Shown one piece after another: positions 39,236 through 49,477 of a DNA stretch of 64,000 nt. The stretch comes from Meconema thalassinum (taxonomy: Eukaryota; Arthropoda; Insecta; Orthoptera; Tettigoniidae), in NCBI GenBank assembly GCA_946902985.2, contig OX336397.1:191212813-191276812 (forward strand), in the 5' to 3' direction. The notes beneath the pieces are model-generated. The model had not been told where the DNA came from and ran no database searches. It worked only from the letters and a program-made list of their open reading frames with translations. The first letter of the stretch is position 1. Each line of letters opens with the position of its first letter. The position numbers were made by a program, and so were the translations under genes.

Positions 39236-39239
39236 CTAG
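39236..39239. other. Target-site duplication CTAG, left side of element copy 1
   Basis: The satellite reads CTTCCTAG and then stops, and the element begins with TAAACCC. The uninterrupted satellite reads CTTCCTAGGTCTAG, so CTAG is the duplicated part, centred on the CCTAGG palindrome. Confidence 0.9.
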
Positions 39240-39248
39240 TAAACCCTT
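39240..39248 (+). repeat. Left terminal inverted repeat of the element
   Basis: TAAACCCTT pairs with AAGGGTTCA at 41878-41886 at 8 of 9 positions. The difference is at the second base. Confidence 0.7.
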
Positions 39249-39380
39249 TGGAAAATAGCATGTAGACAAGATTCAAAATTTCGGGGTCGTAATGGATTCT
39301 TGTGAATGTGATTTAGAGGTTTTGCTATCAACATAACTTCCAGGGTTCATAAGGTTAACTTATTATTATTATAAAGCCAA

Positions 39381-39417
39381 GAAAAACAACAGGATCTACT
39401 AACAAATGAAATTTATT
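39381..39417 (-). terminator. Possible polyadenylation signal on the minus strand of the element
   Basis: TTTATT at 39412-39417 is AATAAA on the minus strand. About 22 bases on, at 39390-39381, the minus strand reads GTTGTTTTTC, a suitable GT/T-rich downstream element. A second AATAAA is at 39463-39458. In AT-rich DNA such motifs are frequent by chance. Confidence 0.3.
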
Positions 39418-39462
39418 AACTGAATCAAACATAAAAAAGGAAAACTATAACCACCCTTTTAT

Positions 39463-39559
39463 TGTTCACTCGCGTGAACAGATCTAACACTGACCAGCCT
39501 GACGTACCGTGACGACACGGCATGACAGCTGTCAACAAGCATTGTGACTGAAATGTCAC
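39463..39559. other. Cluster of short dyads in the element
   Basis: Three inverted repeats lie within 100 bp: TGTTCAC-TCGC-GTGAACA (39463-39480), TGACAGCTGTCA (39523-39534) and GTGAC-TGAAAT-GTCAC (39544-39559). They could be protein-binding sites or RNA hairpins. The same cluster is present in copy 2, starting at 62918. Confidence 0.4.
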
Positions 39560-40209
39560 TTAAGTCAAAGTAACAAAAGAAAAACGGATCACAAGATCCA
39601 AATATAACAAACAAATAAAATAGTACAAAAATTTAATATTTATGAGCGACACGGGTTTTAAGACTAGTTCAAGTAATGAGCATTTTGACGGGCGCTCGTT
39701 TCCGACCAAAACAGTTGGTTCGGGAACGGACTCCGTACTGCGAAGGACGAATTACGGAAATGTGGGAACAACAATTACATATTTATATACACTACTGACA
39801 TGCTCTAACCTTAGATTACCACAACCAAATACACGTGTGTATTATTTAAAATAAGGGCTGCGGAATTACCGACTTATACCTTAAACACTAGGAAGGCATA
39901 ACATGACATGAACAGGTTTGGCCGGTTGCCAAATTATATTTATATGAATACAATGGCCTTGAAAATAAGAGCCAACAACAACAAAATATAACTTTTAATT
40001 TTCACGCCGGAAAGTTTGGCGTTTTAAAACAATGAACAAATAAGTCGTAGTAATGATAAAAGAAACTTGGATCGACAACATGGCAACTTCCCAAATTAAA
40101 CCAAATAAAATAACCTTAACTCATTAGGCTTTAAAGCAAACATAACGTGTCATAACGAGCTGGAGACAACCGGGCCTGTTATCGCATCACCGAGAGAGTG
40201 GCTGATTTC

Positions 40210-40629
40210 TTCCCCCAAGTAGTAATTAGTGCCATGCTAAATATAGATTCTGGCCCATAGCCAGCGTACAGCACCTTTGCTAATCGCCACCTGTTAAACG
40301 CGTACAAATAAATAACACATTATCTCAAAACATCCTCTCAGGGATTTTTAAGAATACATTCCCAGGTCAAACTTATCCCCACGGATAACTAGTTTGCCGG
40401 AATGATATCGCAGTCATGGACAGGCTTTACCTCTCCTCATCATCATCACTTACACCCAAAAACACGTGGCACATTTCTCGAAGATCACGTCGTAGCATTA
40501 ATCAGCACACCTCTCAGATAATGACACACAACATGTCCAAATGACAATAAAGAATAAATAACAGGATCAGTCCTAGCCCGAGTTATCAAAGCAACAAAAT
40601 GCAAATATTCCCCCCACGTAGTAATTAGT
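40210..40629 (+). repeat. Pair of 21-22-bp direct repeats inside the element
   Basis: TTCCCCCAAGTAGTAATTAG (40210-40229, extending one base) and TTCCCCCCACGTAGTAATTA (40608-40627, extending two) are near-identical, about 400 bp apart. Nothing else in the central element (about 39,860-41,300) is recognisable: it is AT-rich, without motifs I can name and without a convincing open frame. Confidence 0.5.
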
Positions 40630-41483
40630 TTAACATATCATTAAATCAGTCCATTTATCATTGTCGTTCCTAGGTTCTCATTCATGGCTACACTTTTTAT
40701 AGATACGTTAATCGATGCGGCCGTTTCGCAATAAGAATTACGTATACATAAGGAAAACATTTAAATTACAAAATTTACTGTACAACATAATTGTCACGCA
40801 ATGCCAAAATTTACTACACGCATGTCAGTTAAGAAATCAAACCCTGAAATTTAAATTAAACCACACAAATAAAATCTATACAAAGTTCCACACATCTCTC
40901 GCGATTCCCCTCGTCCAAAATCAATAAATCAATTTTTTAATACTCATCACTTAAACTGCTTTCCAGAGGCCTCCCGCCTCGTCAATTCCCATCATTAGGC
41001 CGTTAGCCCATAACACTGATGGTAATGGAGGATGAAGCTTGCTGTCTTCTCTCCATGGTCGACATTTTGCTGCTGTTAAAACACAATTAAATCAAAGTTT
41101 TTAAACTGTTCTATCTGCGTTCTAAGTATTTTATTTCCTCAGATCGTCCTATGCAGAATCGTCGACTTTCCCTATTCTATGGCTAATTGCCATCTCACAA
41201 TTTATGAAAATTTCCAACTTCGTTGCCGACACACAACTATAATTTTAAAACCATATCGTCTTAAGGACGTCTTAAAATGACTGTCGAAGAATAATTAGAA
41301 GTGTCCCGGTTCATCTCAGACATTTGTATATATACAGAAAGCCTAAAGTTTCAATGGTGGGAGTAAAACAGCTCCTCAATATTTTAAGTAATGGGCCTAT
41401 AATTATGTGTGACCTCTCAAAAATCTTGTATTTTCTCACAGGTCGCGAATCTGCCGTCGAACAAGCAAACCGATCGCTAGATC

Positions 41484-41607
41484 TTTTTATATCCGATTGC
41501 CGCGCAAAACACACTGACGCTATGTTCTGGCGTCATGTTTTCTTATTGGTCAGATAAGTTGGCGTTGGAGCTCTGACCTTACAAATCCCGCCCTTATTTT
41601 GACGTCA
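41484..41607 (-). promoter_or_regulatory. Possible RNA polymerase II promoter on the minus strand of the element
   Basis: Reading leftwards: TGACGTCA (41607-41600, a full CRE palindrome), GGGCGGG (41593-41587, GC box), CCAAT (41549-41545) and TATAAAAA within 41491-41484. Order and spacing are those of a classic promoter and would put a start near 41455-41460. Motif matches are direct; activity is inferred. It would transcribe about 2.2 kb of the element towards its left end. Confidence 0.45.
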
Positions 41608-41877
41608 CGACTATTCTCCTCTCTCTCACTCCTTGCCTTGTACGCAGCATTTTGGCCTTTTATGGTCACGTACGCCACAGCGTCATATCTGATTTTCTCA
41701 GAAATCCAAGAATAACATTGGTTGTGAAACTATTGGTCATTTCCAGCCAGCACGTAGCATGTCTTACCAAGTCCAGATTTCTTGCTACATCAATATTACT
41801 CAAATATCCAGCATATCATGTATTTAGTATTTCCATCGTTTTTATTAATATGAAACATTATTATTGGACACAATGAT

Positions 41878-41886
41878 AAGGGTTCA
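41878..41886 (-). repeat. Right terminal inverted repeat of the element
   Basis: AAGGGTTCA here reads TGAACCCTT on the minus strand, the likely start of the element if it is an LTR. Confidence 0.7.
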
Positions 41887-41890
41887 CTAG
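41887..41890. other. Target-site duplication CTAG, right side of element copy 1
   Basis: The element ends in GGGTTCA and the satellite resumes as CTAGGTCTAGTGG. With the left CTAG this makes a perfect 4-bp duplication in register with the monomer. Confidence 0.9.
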
Positions 41891-43064
41891 GTCTAGTGGT
41901 TTGAGCCCTGCGTCGATGAGTCAATTTTGGATTGTCAATGCCAAAGGGCCGAAAAAAGTCACTTACAAATTGAGTTTTTAAAAACCGTTTCTTAGTGAGC
42001 CTCTACATATTCGGATCAACCAACATGCAAAATTTCAGCTTCCTAGGTCTAGTGGTTTGAGCCCTGCGGTGATGAGTCAGTTTTGGATTATATATAAGAG
42101 ATGAGACTTTCCGAGTCGATTTGATCGTAGAAATATGGATTATAGCTCTTTTTGCGCGTATCAATGTGAGGAGCAATGTTCGTGGTTTCCACTTCTAAGA
42201 AGTGGGAACCGAACCCAGCGTTTTAAGGACCTAAAACGAACGGTTTTCGAGATATTGCCAGAAAACTATCCCCGGTCTGCGAAATTTCAGCGGTTGCCAT
42301 AGTAACGTTGATCTGTTTCTCAGAGGGAACACAGTTATTTGGGAATATCTCCGAAACCGTTCATTTTAGGAACTTAAAAAGTGTGTTTCGGGGTCCCTAC
42401 AGGACCTCCGAGTATTGTTTCTCGTATGTGGCGGCTTAATATGAGCTAAATCCGAACATTTTACCGACTGTCCTTGCTCCGTGCCAAAGGGCCGAAAAAA
42501 GTCACTTACAAATTGAATTTTCAAAAACCGTTTCTTATTGGGCCTCTACATACTCGGATCAACCAACATGCAGAATTTCAGCTTTCTAGGTCTAGTGGTT
42601 TGAGCCCTGCGTCGATGAGTCAATATTGGATTGTCAATGCCAAAGGGTCGAAAAAAGTCACTTACAAATTGAATTTTCAAAAACCGTTTCTTAGTGAGCC
42701 TCTACATACTCGGATCAACCATCATGCAAAATTTCAGCTTCCTAGGTCTAGTGGTTTGAGCCCTGCTGTGACGAGTCAGTTTTGGATTATATATAAGAGA
42801 TGAGACTTTCCGAGTCGATTTGATCGTAGAAATATGGATTATAGCTCTTTTTGCGCGTATCAATGTGAGGAGCAATGTTCGTGGTTTCCACTTCGAAGAA
42901 GTGGGAACCGAACCCAGCCTTTTAAGGCCCTAAAACGAACGGTTTTCGAGATATTGCCCAAAAACTATCCCCGGTCTGCGAAATTTCAGCGGTTGCCATA
43001 GTAACGTTGATCTGTTTCTCAGAGGGAACAGAGTTATTTGGGAATATTACTGAAACCGTTCATT

Positions 43065-45840
43065 TTAGGAACTTAAAAAGTGTGTTTCGGGGTCCCTACG
43101 GGACCTCCGAGTATTGTTTCTCGTATGTGGCGTCTTAAAATGAGCTTAATCCGAACATTTTACCGACTGTCCTTGCTCAGTGCCAAAGGGCCGAAAAAAG
43201 TCACTTACAAATTGAATTTTCAAAAACCGTTTCTTATGGGGCCTCTACATACCCGGATCAACCAACATGCAAAATTTCAGCTTTCTTGGTATAGTGGTTT
43301 GAGCCCTGCGTCGATGGGTCAATTTTGGATTGTCAATGCCAAAGGGCCGTAAAAAGTCACTTACAAATTGAATTTTCAAAAACCGTTTCTTAGTGAGCCT
43401 CTACATACTCGGATCAACCAACATGCAAAATTTCAGCTTCCTAGGTCTAGTGGTTTGAGCCCTGCGGTGATGAGTCAGTTTTGGATTATATATAAGAGAT
43501 GAGACTTTCCGAATCGATTTGATAGTAGAAATATGGATTATAGCTCTTTTTGCGCGTATCAATGTGAGGAGCAATGTTCGTGGTTTCCACTTCAAAGAAG
43601 TGGGAACTGAACCCAGCGTTTTAAGGCCCTAAGACGAACGGTTTTCGACATATTGCCAGAAAACTATCCCCGGTCCGCGAAATTTCAGCGGTTGCCATAG
43701 TAACATTGATCTGTTTCTCAGAGGGAACACAGTTATTTGGGAATGTCTCCAAAACCGTTCATTTTAGGAACTTAAAAAGTGTGTTTCTGGGTCCCTACAG
43801 GACCTCCGAGTATTGTTTCTCGTATGTGGCGGCATAAAATGAGCTAAATCCGAACATTTTACCGACTGTCCTTGCTCAGTGCCATAGGGCCGAAAAAAGT
43901 CACTTACAAATTGAATTTTCAAAAACCGTTTCTTATTGGGCCTCTACCTACTCGGATCAGCCAACATGCAAAATTTCAGCTTTCTAGGTCTAGTTGTTTG
44001 AGCCCTGCGTCGATGAGTCAATTTTGGATTGTCAATGCCAAAGGGCCGAAAAAAGTCACTTACAAATTGAATTTTCCAGAACCGTTTCTTAGTGAGCCTC
44101 TACATACTCGGATCAACCTACAGGCAAAACTTCAGCTTCCTAGGTCTAGTGGTTTGAGCCCTGCTGTGATGAGTCTGTTTTGGATTATATATAAGAGATG
44201 AGACTTTCCGAGTCGATTTGATCGTAGAAATATGGATTATAGCTCTTTTTGCGCGTATCAATGTGAGGAGCAATGTTCGTGGTTTCCACTTCAAAGAAGT
44301 GGGAACCGAACCCAGCGTTTTAAGGCCCTAAAACGAACGGTTTTCGAGATATTGCCAGAAAACTATCCCCGGTCTGCGAAATTTCAGCGGTTGCCATAGT
44401 AACGTTGATCTGTTTCTCAGAGGGAACACAGTTATTTGGGAATATCTCTGAAACCGTTCATTTTAGGAACTTAAAAAGTGGGTTTCGGGGTCCCTACAGG
44501 ACCTCCGAGTATTGTTTCTCGTATGTGGCGGCTTAAAATGAGCTAAATCCGAACATTTTACCGACTGTCCTTGCTCAGTGCCAAAGGGCCGAAAAAAGTC
44601 ACTTACAAATTGAATTTTCAAAAACCGTTTCTTATTGGGCCTCTACATACTCGGATCAACCAACATGCAAAATTTCAGCTTTCTAGGTCTAGTGGTTTGA
44701 GCCCTGCGTCGATGAGTCAATTTTGGATTGTCAATGCCAAAGGGCCGAAAAATGTCACTTACAAATTGAATTTTCCAAAACCGTTTCTTAGTGAGCCTCT
44801 ACATACTCGGATCAAACAACATGCAAAATTTCAGCTTCCTTGTTCTAGTGGTTTGAGCCCTGCGGTGATGAGTCAGTTTTGGATTATATATAAGAGATGA
44901 GACTTTCCGAGTCGATTTGATCGTAGAAATATGGATTATAGCTCTTTTTGCGCGTATCAATGTGAGGAGCAATGTTCGTGGTTTCCACTTCGTAGAAGTG
45001 GGAACCGAACCCAGCGTTTTAAGGCCCTAAAACGAACGGTTTTCGAGATATTGCCAGAAAACTATCCCCGGTCTGCGAAATTAGAGCGGTTGCCATAGTA
45101 ACGATGATCTGTTTCTCAGAGGGAACACAGTTATTTGGGAATATCTCCGAAACCGTTCATTTTAGGAACTTAAAAAGTGTGTTTCGGGGTCCCTACAGGA
45201 CCTCCGAGTATTGTTTCTCGTATGTGGCGGCTTAAAATGAGCTAAATCCGAACATTTTACCGACTGTCCTTGCTCAGTGCGAAAGGGCCATAAAAAGTCA
45301 CTTACAAATTGAATTTTCAAAAACCGTTTCTTATTGGGCCTCTACATACTCGGATCAACCAACATGCAAAATTTTAGCTTTCTAGGTCTAGTGGTTTGAG
45401 CCATGCGTCGATGAGTCAACTTGGATTGTCAATGCCAAAGGACCGAAAAAAGTCACTTACAAATTGAATTTTCAAAAACCGTTTCTTAGTGAGCCTCTAC
45501 GAACTCGGATCAACCAACATGCAAAATTTCAGCTTCCTAGGTCTAGTGGTTTGAGGCCTGCGGTGATGAGTCAGTTTTGGATTATATATAAGAGATGAGA
45601 CTTTCCGAGTCGATTTGATCGTAGAAATATTGATTATAGCTCTTTTTGCGCGTATCAATGTGAGGAGCAATGTTCGTGGTTTCCACTTCAAAGAAGTGGG
45701 AACCGAACCCAGCGTTTTAAGGCCCTAAAACGAACGGTTTTCGAGATATTGCCAGAAAACTATCCCCGGTCTGCGAAATTTCAGCGGTTGCCATAGTAAC
45801 GTTGATCTGTTTCTCAGAGGGAACACAGTTATTTGGGAAT
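43065..45840 (+). repeat. Duplicated block, offset about 7.6 kb (copy 1)
   Basis: It is matched by 50679-53437. Shared unusual variants include TTCTTGGTATAGTGG, GATGGGTCAATT, GGGCCGTAAAAAG, TTTCTGGGTCCC and AATTTTCCAGAACC. The offset falls from 7,614 to about 7,597 because of a net 17-bp loss in the partner. Confidence 0.82.
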
Positions 45841-47072
45841 ATCTCCAAAACCGTTCATTTTAGGAACTTAAAAAGTGTGTTTCGGGGTCCCTACAGGACC
45901 TCCGAGTATTGTTTCTCGTATGTGGCGGCTTAAAATGAGCTAAATCCGAACATTTTACCGACTGTCCTTGCTCAGTGCCATAGGGCCGAAAAAAGTCACT
46001 TACAAATTGAATTTTCAAAAACCGTTTCTTATTGGGCCTCTACATACTCGGATCAACCAACATGCAAAATTTCAGCTTTCTAGGTCTAGTGGTTTGAGCC
46101 CTGCGTCGATGAGTCAATTTTGGATTGTCAATGCCAAAGGGCCGAAAAAAGTCACTTACAAATTGAATTTTCAAAAACCGTTTCTTAGTTAGCCTCTAAA
46201 TACTCGGATCAACCAACATGCAAAATTTCAGCTCCCTAGGTCTAGTGGTTTGAGCCCTGCGGTGATGAGTCAGTTTTGGATTATATATAGCCTAAGAGAT
46301 GAGACTTTCCGAGTCGATTTGATCGTAGAAATATGGATTATAGCTCTTTTTGCGCGTATCAATGTGAGGAGCAATGTTCGTGGTTTCCACTTCAAAGAAG
46401 TGGGAACCGAACCCAGCGTTTTAAGGCCCTAAAACGAACGGTTTTCAAGATATTGCCAGAAAACTATCCCCGGTCTGCGAAATTTCAGCGGTTGCCATAG
46501 TAACGTTGATCTGTTTCTCAGAGGGAAAACAGTTATTTGGGAATATTACTGAAACCGTTCATTTTAGGAACTTAAAAAGTGTGTTTCGGGGTCCCTACAG
46601 GACTTCCGAGTATTGTTTCTCGTATGTGGCGGCTTAAAATGAGCAAAATCCGAACATTTTACCGACTGTCCTTGCTCAGTGCCAAAGGGCCGAAACAAGT
46701 TACTTACAAATTGAATTTTCAAAAACCGTTTCTTATTGGGCCTCTACATACTCGGATCAACCAACATGCAAAATTTCAGCTTTCTAGGTCTAGTGGTTTG
46801 AGCCCTGCGTCGATGAGTCAATTTTGGATTGTCAATGCCAAAGGACCGTAAAAAGTCACTTACAAATTGAATTTTCAAAAACCGTTTCTTAGTGAGCCTC
46901 TACATACTCGGATCAACCAACATGCAAAATTTCAGCTTCATGGGTCTAGTGGTTTGAGCCCTGCTGTGATGAGTCAGTTTTGGATTATATATAAGAGATG
47001 AGACTTTCCGAGTCGATTTGATCGTAGAGATATGGATTATAGCTCTTTTTGCGCGTATCAATGTGAGGAGCA

Positions 47073-47923
47073 ATGTTCGTGGTTTCCACTTCGAAGAAGT
47101 GGGAACCGAACCCAGCGTTTTAAGGCCCTAAAACGAACGGTTTTCGAGATATTGCCAGAAAACTATCCCCGGTCTGCGAAATTAGAGCGGTTGCCATAGT
47201 AACGATGATCTGTTTCTCAGAGGGAACACAGTTATTTGGGAATATCTCCGAAACCGTTCATTTTAGGAACTTAAAAAGTGTCTTTCGGGGTCCCTACAGG
47301 ACCTCCGAGTATTGTTTCTCGTATGTGGCGGCTTAAAATGAGCTAAATCCGAACATTTTACCGACTGTCCTTGCTCAGTGCCAAAGGGCCAAAAAAAGTC
47401 ACAAATTGAATTTTCAAAAACCGTTTCTTATTGGGCCTCTACATACTCGGATCAACCAACATGCAAAATTTCAGCTTTCTAGGTCTAGTGGTTTGAGCCC
47501 TGCGTCGATGAGTCAATTTTGGATTGTCAATGCCAATGGACCGAAAAAAGTCACTTACAAATTGAATTTTCAAAAACCGTTTCTTATTGGGCCTCTACAT
47601 ACTCGGATCAACCAACATGCAAAATTTCAGCTTTCTAGGTCTAGTGGTTTGAGCCCTGCGTCGATGAGTCAATTTTGGATTGTCAATGCCAAAGGGCCGA
47701 AAAAAGTCACTTACAAATTGAATTTTTAAAAACCGTTTCTTAGTGAGCCTCTACATATTCGGATCAACCAACATGCAAAATTTCAGCTTCCTAGGTCTAG
47801 TGGTTTGAGCCCTGCGGTGATGAGTCAGTTTTGGATTATATATAAGAGATGAGACTTTCCGAGTCGATTTGATCGTAGAAATATGGATTATAGCTCTTTT
47901 TGCGCGTATCAATGTGAGGAGCA
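47073..47923 (+). repeat. Three-subrepeat monomer with a 4-bp loss (851 bp)
   Basis: It is an 855-bp-class monomer in which GTCACTTACAAATTG became GTCACAAATTG at about 47400. The loss of TTAC shifts the open frame that runs through subrepeats, in line with no coding constraint. Confidence 0.85.
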
Positions 47924-49477
47924 ATGTTCGTGGTTTCCACTTCCAGGAAGTGGGAACCGAACCCTGCGTTTTAAGGCCCTAAAACGAACGGTTTTCGAGA
48001 TATTGCCAGAAAACTATCCCCGGTCTGTGAAATTTCAGCGGTTGCCATAGTAACGATGATCTGTTTCTCAGAGGGAACACAGTTATTTGGGAATATCTCC
48101 GAAACCGTTCATTTTAGGAACTTAAAAAGTGTGTTTCGGGGTCCCTACAGGACCTCCGAGTATTGTTTCTCGTATGTGGCGGCTTAAAATGAGCTAAATC
48201 CGAACATTTTACCGACTGTCCTTGCTCAGTGCCAAAGGGCCGAAAAAAGTTACTTACAAATTGAATTTTCAAAAACCGTTTCTTATTGGGCCTCTACATA
48301 CTCGGATCAACCAACATGCAAAATTTCAGCTTTCTAGGTCTAGTGGTTTGAGCCCTGCGTCGATGAGTCAATTTTGGATTGTCAATGCCAATGGACCGAA
48401 AAAAGTCACTTACAAATTGAATTTTCAAAAACCGTTTCTTAGTGAGCCTCTACATACTCGGATCAACCAACATGCAAAATTTCAGCTTCATAGGTCTAGT
48501 GGTTTGAGCCCTGCGGTGATGAGTCTGTTTTGGATTATATATAAGAGATGAGACTTTCCGATTCGATTTGATCGTAGAAATATGGATTATAGCTCTTTTT
48601 GCGCGTATCAATGTGAGGAGCAATGTTCGTGGTTTCGACTTCAAAGAAGTGGGAACCGAACCCAGCGTTTTAAGGCCCTAAAACGAACGGTTTTCGAGAT
48701 ATTGCCAGAAAACTATCCCCGGTCTGCGAAATTTCAGCGGTTGCCATAGTAACGTTGATCTGTTTCTCAGAGGGAACACAGTTATTTGGGAATATCTCCG
48801 AAACCGTTCATTTTAGGAACATAAAGAGTGTGTTTCGGGGTCCCTACAGGACCTCCGAGTATTGTTTCTCGTATGTGGCGGCTTAAAATGAGCTAAATCC
48901 GAACATTTTACCGACTGTCCTTGCTCAGTGCCATTGGGCCGAAAAAAGTCACTTACAAATTGAATTTTCAAAAACCGTTTCTTATTGGGCCTCTACATAC
49001 TCGGATCAACCAACATGCATAATTTCAGCTTTCTAGGTCTAGTGGTTTGAGCCCTGCGTCGATGAGTCAATTTTGGATTGTCAATGCCAGAGGGCCGAAA
49101 AAAGTCAATTACAAATTGAATTTTCCAGAACCGTTTCTTAGTGAGCCTCTACATACTCGGATCAACCAACATGCAAAATTTCAGCTTCCTAGGTCTAGTG
49201 GTTTGAGCCCTGCGTCGATGAGTCAATTTTGGATTGTCAATGCCAATGGGCCGAAAAAAGTCACTTACAAATTGAATTTTTAAAAACCGTTTCTTAGTGA
49301 GCCTCTACATATTCGGATCAACCAACATGCAAAATTTCAGCTTCCTAGGTCTAGTGGTTTGAGCCCTGCGGTGATGAGTCAATTTTGGATTATATATAAG
49401 AGATGAGACTTTCCGAGTCGATTTGATCGTAGAAATATGGATTATAGCTCTTTTTGCGCGTATCAATGTGAGGAGCA

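Larger units (their letters stand above)
1..39239 (+). repeat. Satellite array, left segment (about 57 monomers, basic period 699 bp)
   Basis: This is a head-to-tail satellite array with no gene in it. I phased monomers on the motif ATGTTCGTGG. Starts are 1, 700, 1227, 1926, 2976, 3511, 4210, 4893, 5748, 6447, 7146, 7650, 8348, 9048, 9746, 10444, 11143, 11839, 12343, 13041, 13740, 14439, 14984, 15683, 16382, 17081, 17780, 18477, 19175, 19876, 20575, 21274, 21972, 22670, 23369, 24068, 24767, 25310, 25814, 26513, 27211, 27911, 28609, 29308, 29812, 30511, 31209, 31907, 32611, 33310, 34009, 34864, 35563, 36261, 37116, 37815 and 38670. Most steps are 697-701 bp; the exceptions are multiples of a 156-bp subrepeat or discrete deletions. 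Monomers differ by a few percent by eye. Open frames in the array are short, broken in sister copies and present on both strands, so I treat them as non-coding. Confidence 0.97.
37116..39239 (+). repeat. Higher-order unit, copy 3, lengthened and then cut by the insertion
   Basis: The order is 699 + 855 + (855 interrupted). It differs from copies 1 and 2 in the extra A unit of its second monomer. That monomer also has a first-half core of the monomer-3 type (TTAAAGAGTG), so it seems to be a crossover product. Confidence 0.8.
29992..40545 (+). repeat. Large tandem duplication, copy 1 (offset 23,455 bp)
   Basis: This stretch, with 9.2 kb of satellite and the first 1.3 kb of the inserted element, recurs at 53447-64000. 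The left boundary lies between 29875 (G here, A at 53330) and the shared GCCGTTCATTTAAGG at 29992. Single-base differences I found are 30057/53512 (T/C), 30664/54119 (A/G), 31229/54684 (A/G), 36953/60408 (C/G) and 39056/62511 (A/G). The element parts look identical. The right limit is set by the window end. Confidence 0.92.
39240..41886 (-). mobile_element. Inserted 2,647-bp element, possible solo LTR (minus-strand orientation), copy 1
   Basis: This is unique AT-rich sequence unlike the satellite, flanked by CTAG duplications. Its ends are short inverted repeats: left TAAACCCTT, right (reverse complement) TGAACCCTT. Read on the minus strand it starts TGAACCC and ends GGGTTTA, close to the TG...CA ends of an LTR with one terminal C to T change; 4-bp target duplications are common for LTR retrotransposons. 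On that strand CRE, GC-box, CCAAT and TATA motifs lie 280-400 bp from the start, and AATAAA with a T/GT-rich stretch lies about 170 bp from the end. Against this, 2.6 kb is long for an LTR and the stretch between TATA and AATAAA (about 2 kb) is unusually long. A non-autonomous DNA transposon with a 4-bp target is the alternative. Open frames inside (at most 77 codons) match nothing I know. There is no gag, pol or transposase. Confidence 0.75.
38670..42175 (+). repeat. 855-bp monomer split by the inserted element
   Basis: From 38670 to the next monomer start at 42176 is 3,506 bp. Taking away the 2,647-bp element and one 4-bp target duplication leaves exactly 855 bp, the three-subrepeat class. 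The insertion lies in the middle subrepeat at CCTAGG. Uninterrupted equivalents of the site are at 36827-36830 and 49189-49192. Confidence 0.93.

Noticed and set aside
1..39239. Possible CRISPR-like or bacterial repeat array
   Set aside because: Repeats are contiguous with no unique spacers, the unit is 699 bp, and there are no prokaryotic genes nearby.
39642..39854. 70-codon open frame in the inserted element, copied at 63097-63309
   Set aside because: It is short, in AT-rich DNA, with no domain I recognise. The match between copies comes from a near-identical recent duplication and is not evidence of selection.
41311..41557. Overlapping open frames of 67 codons (-) and 77 codons (+) near the right end of the element
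   Set aside because: Neither resembles a known transposase, gag or other family. The minus-strand one also overlaps the putative TATA and start region, so both are probably chance frames.
41652..41876. 74-codon open frame at the right end of the element
   Set aside because: It runs through likely terminal or U3 sequence, with no recognisable motif and AT-rich composition.
39240..41886. piggyBac-type insertion, because of CCC near the ends and a 4-bp target
   Set aside because: The duplicated target is CTAG rather than TTAA, and the ends read TAAACCC/TGAACCC instead of beginning with CCC right after TTAA. No transposase is present to decide.
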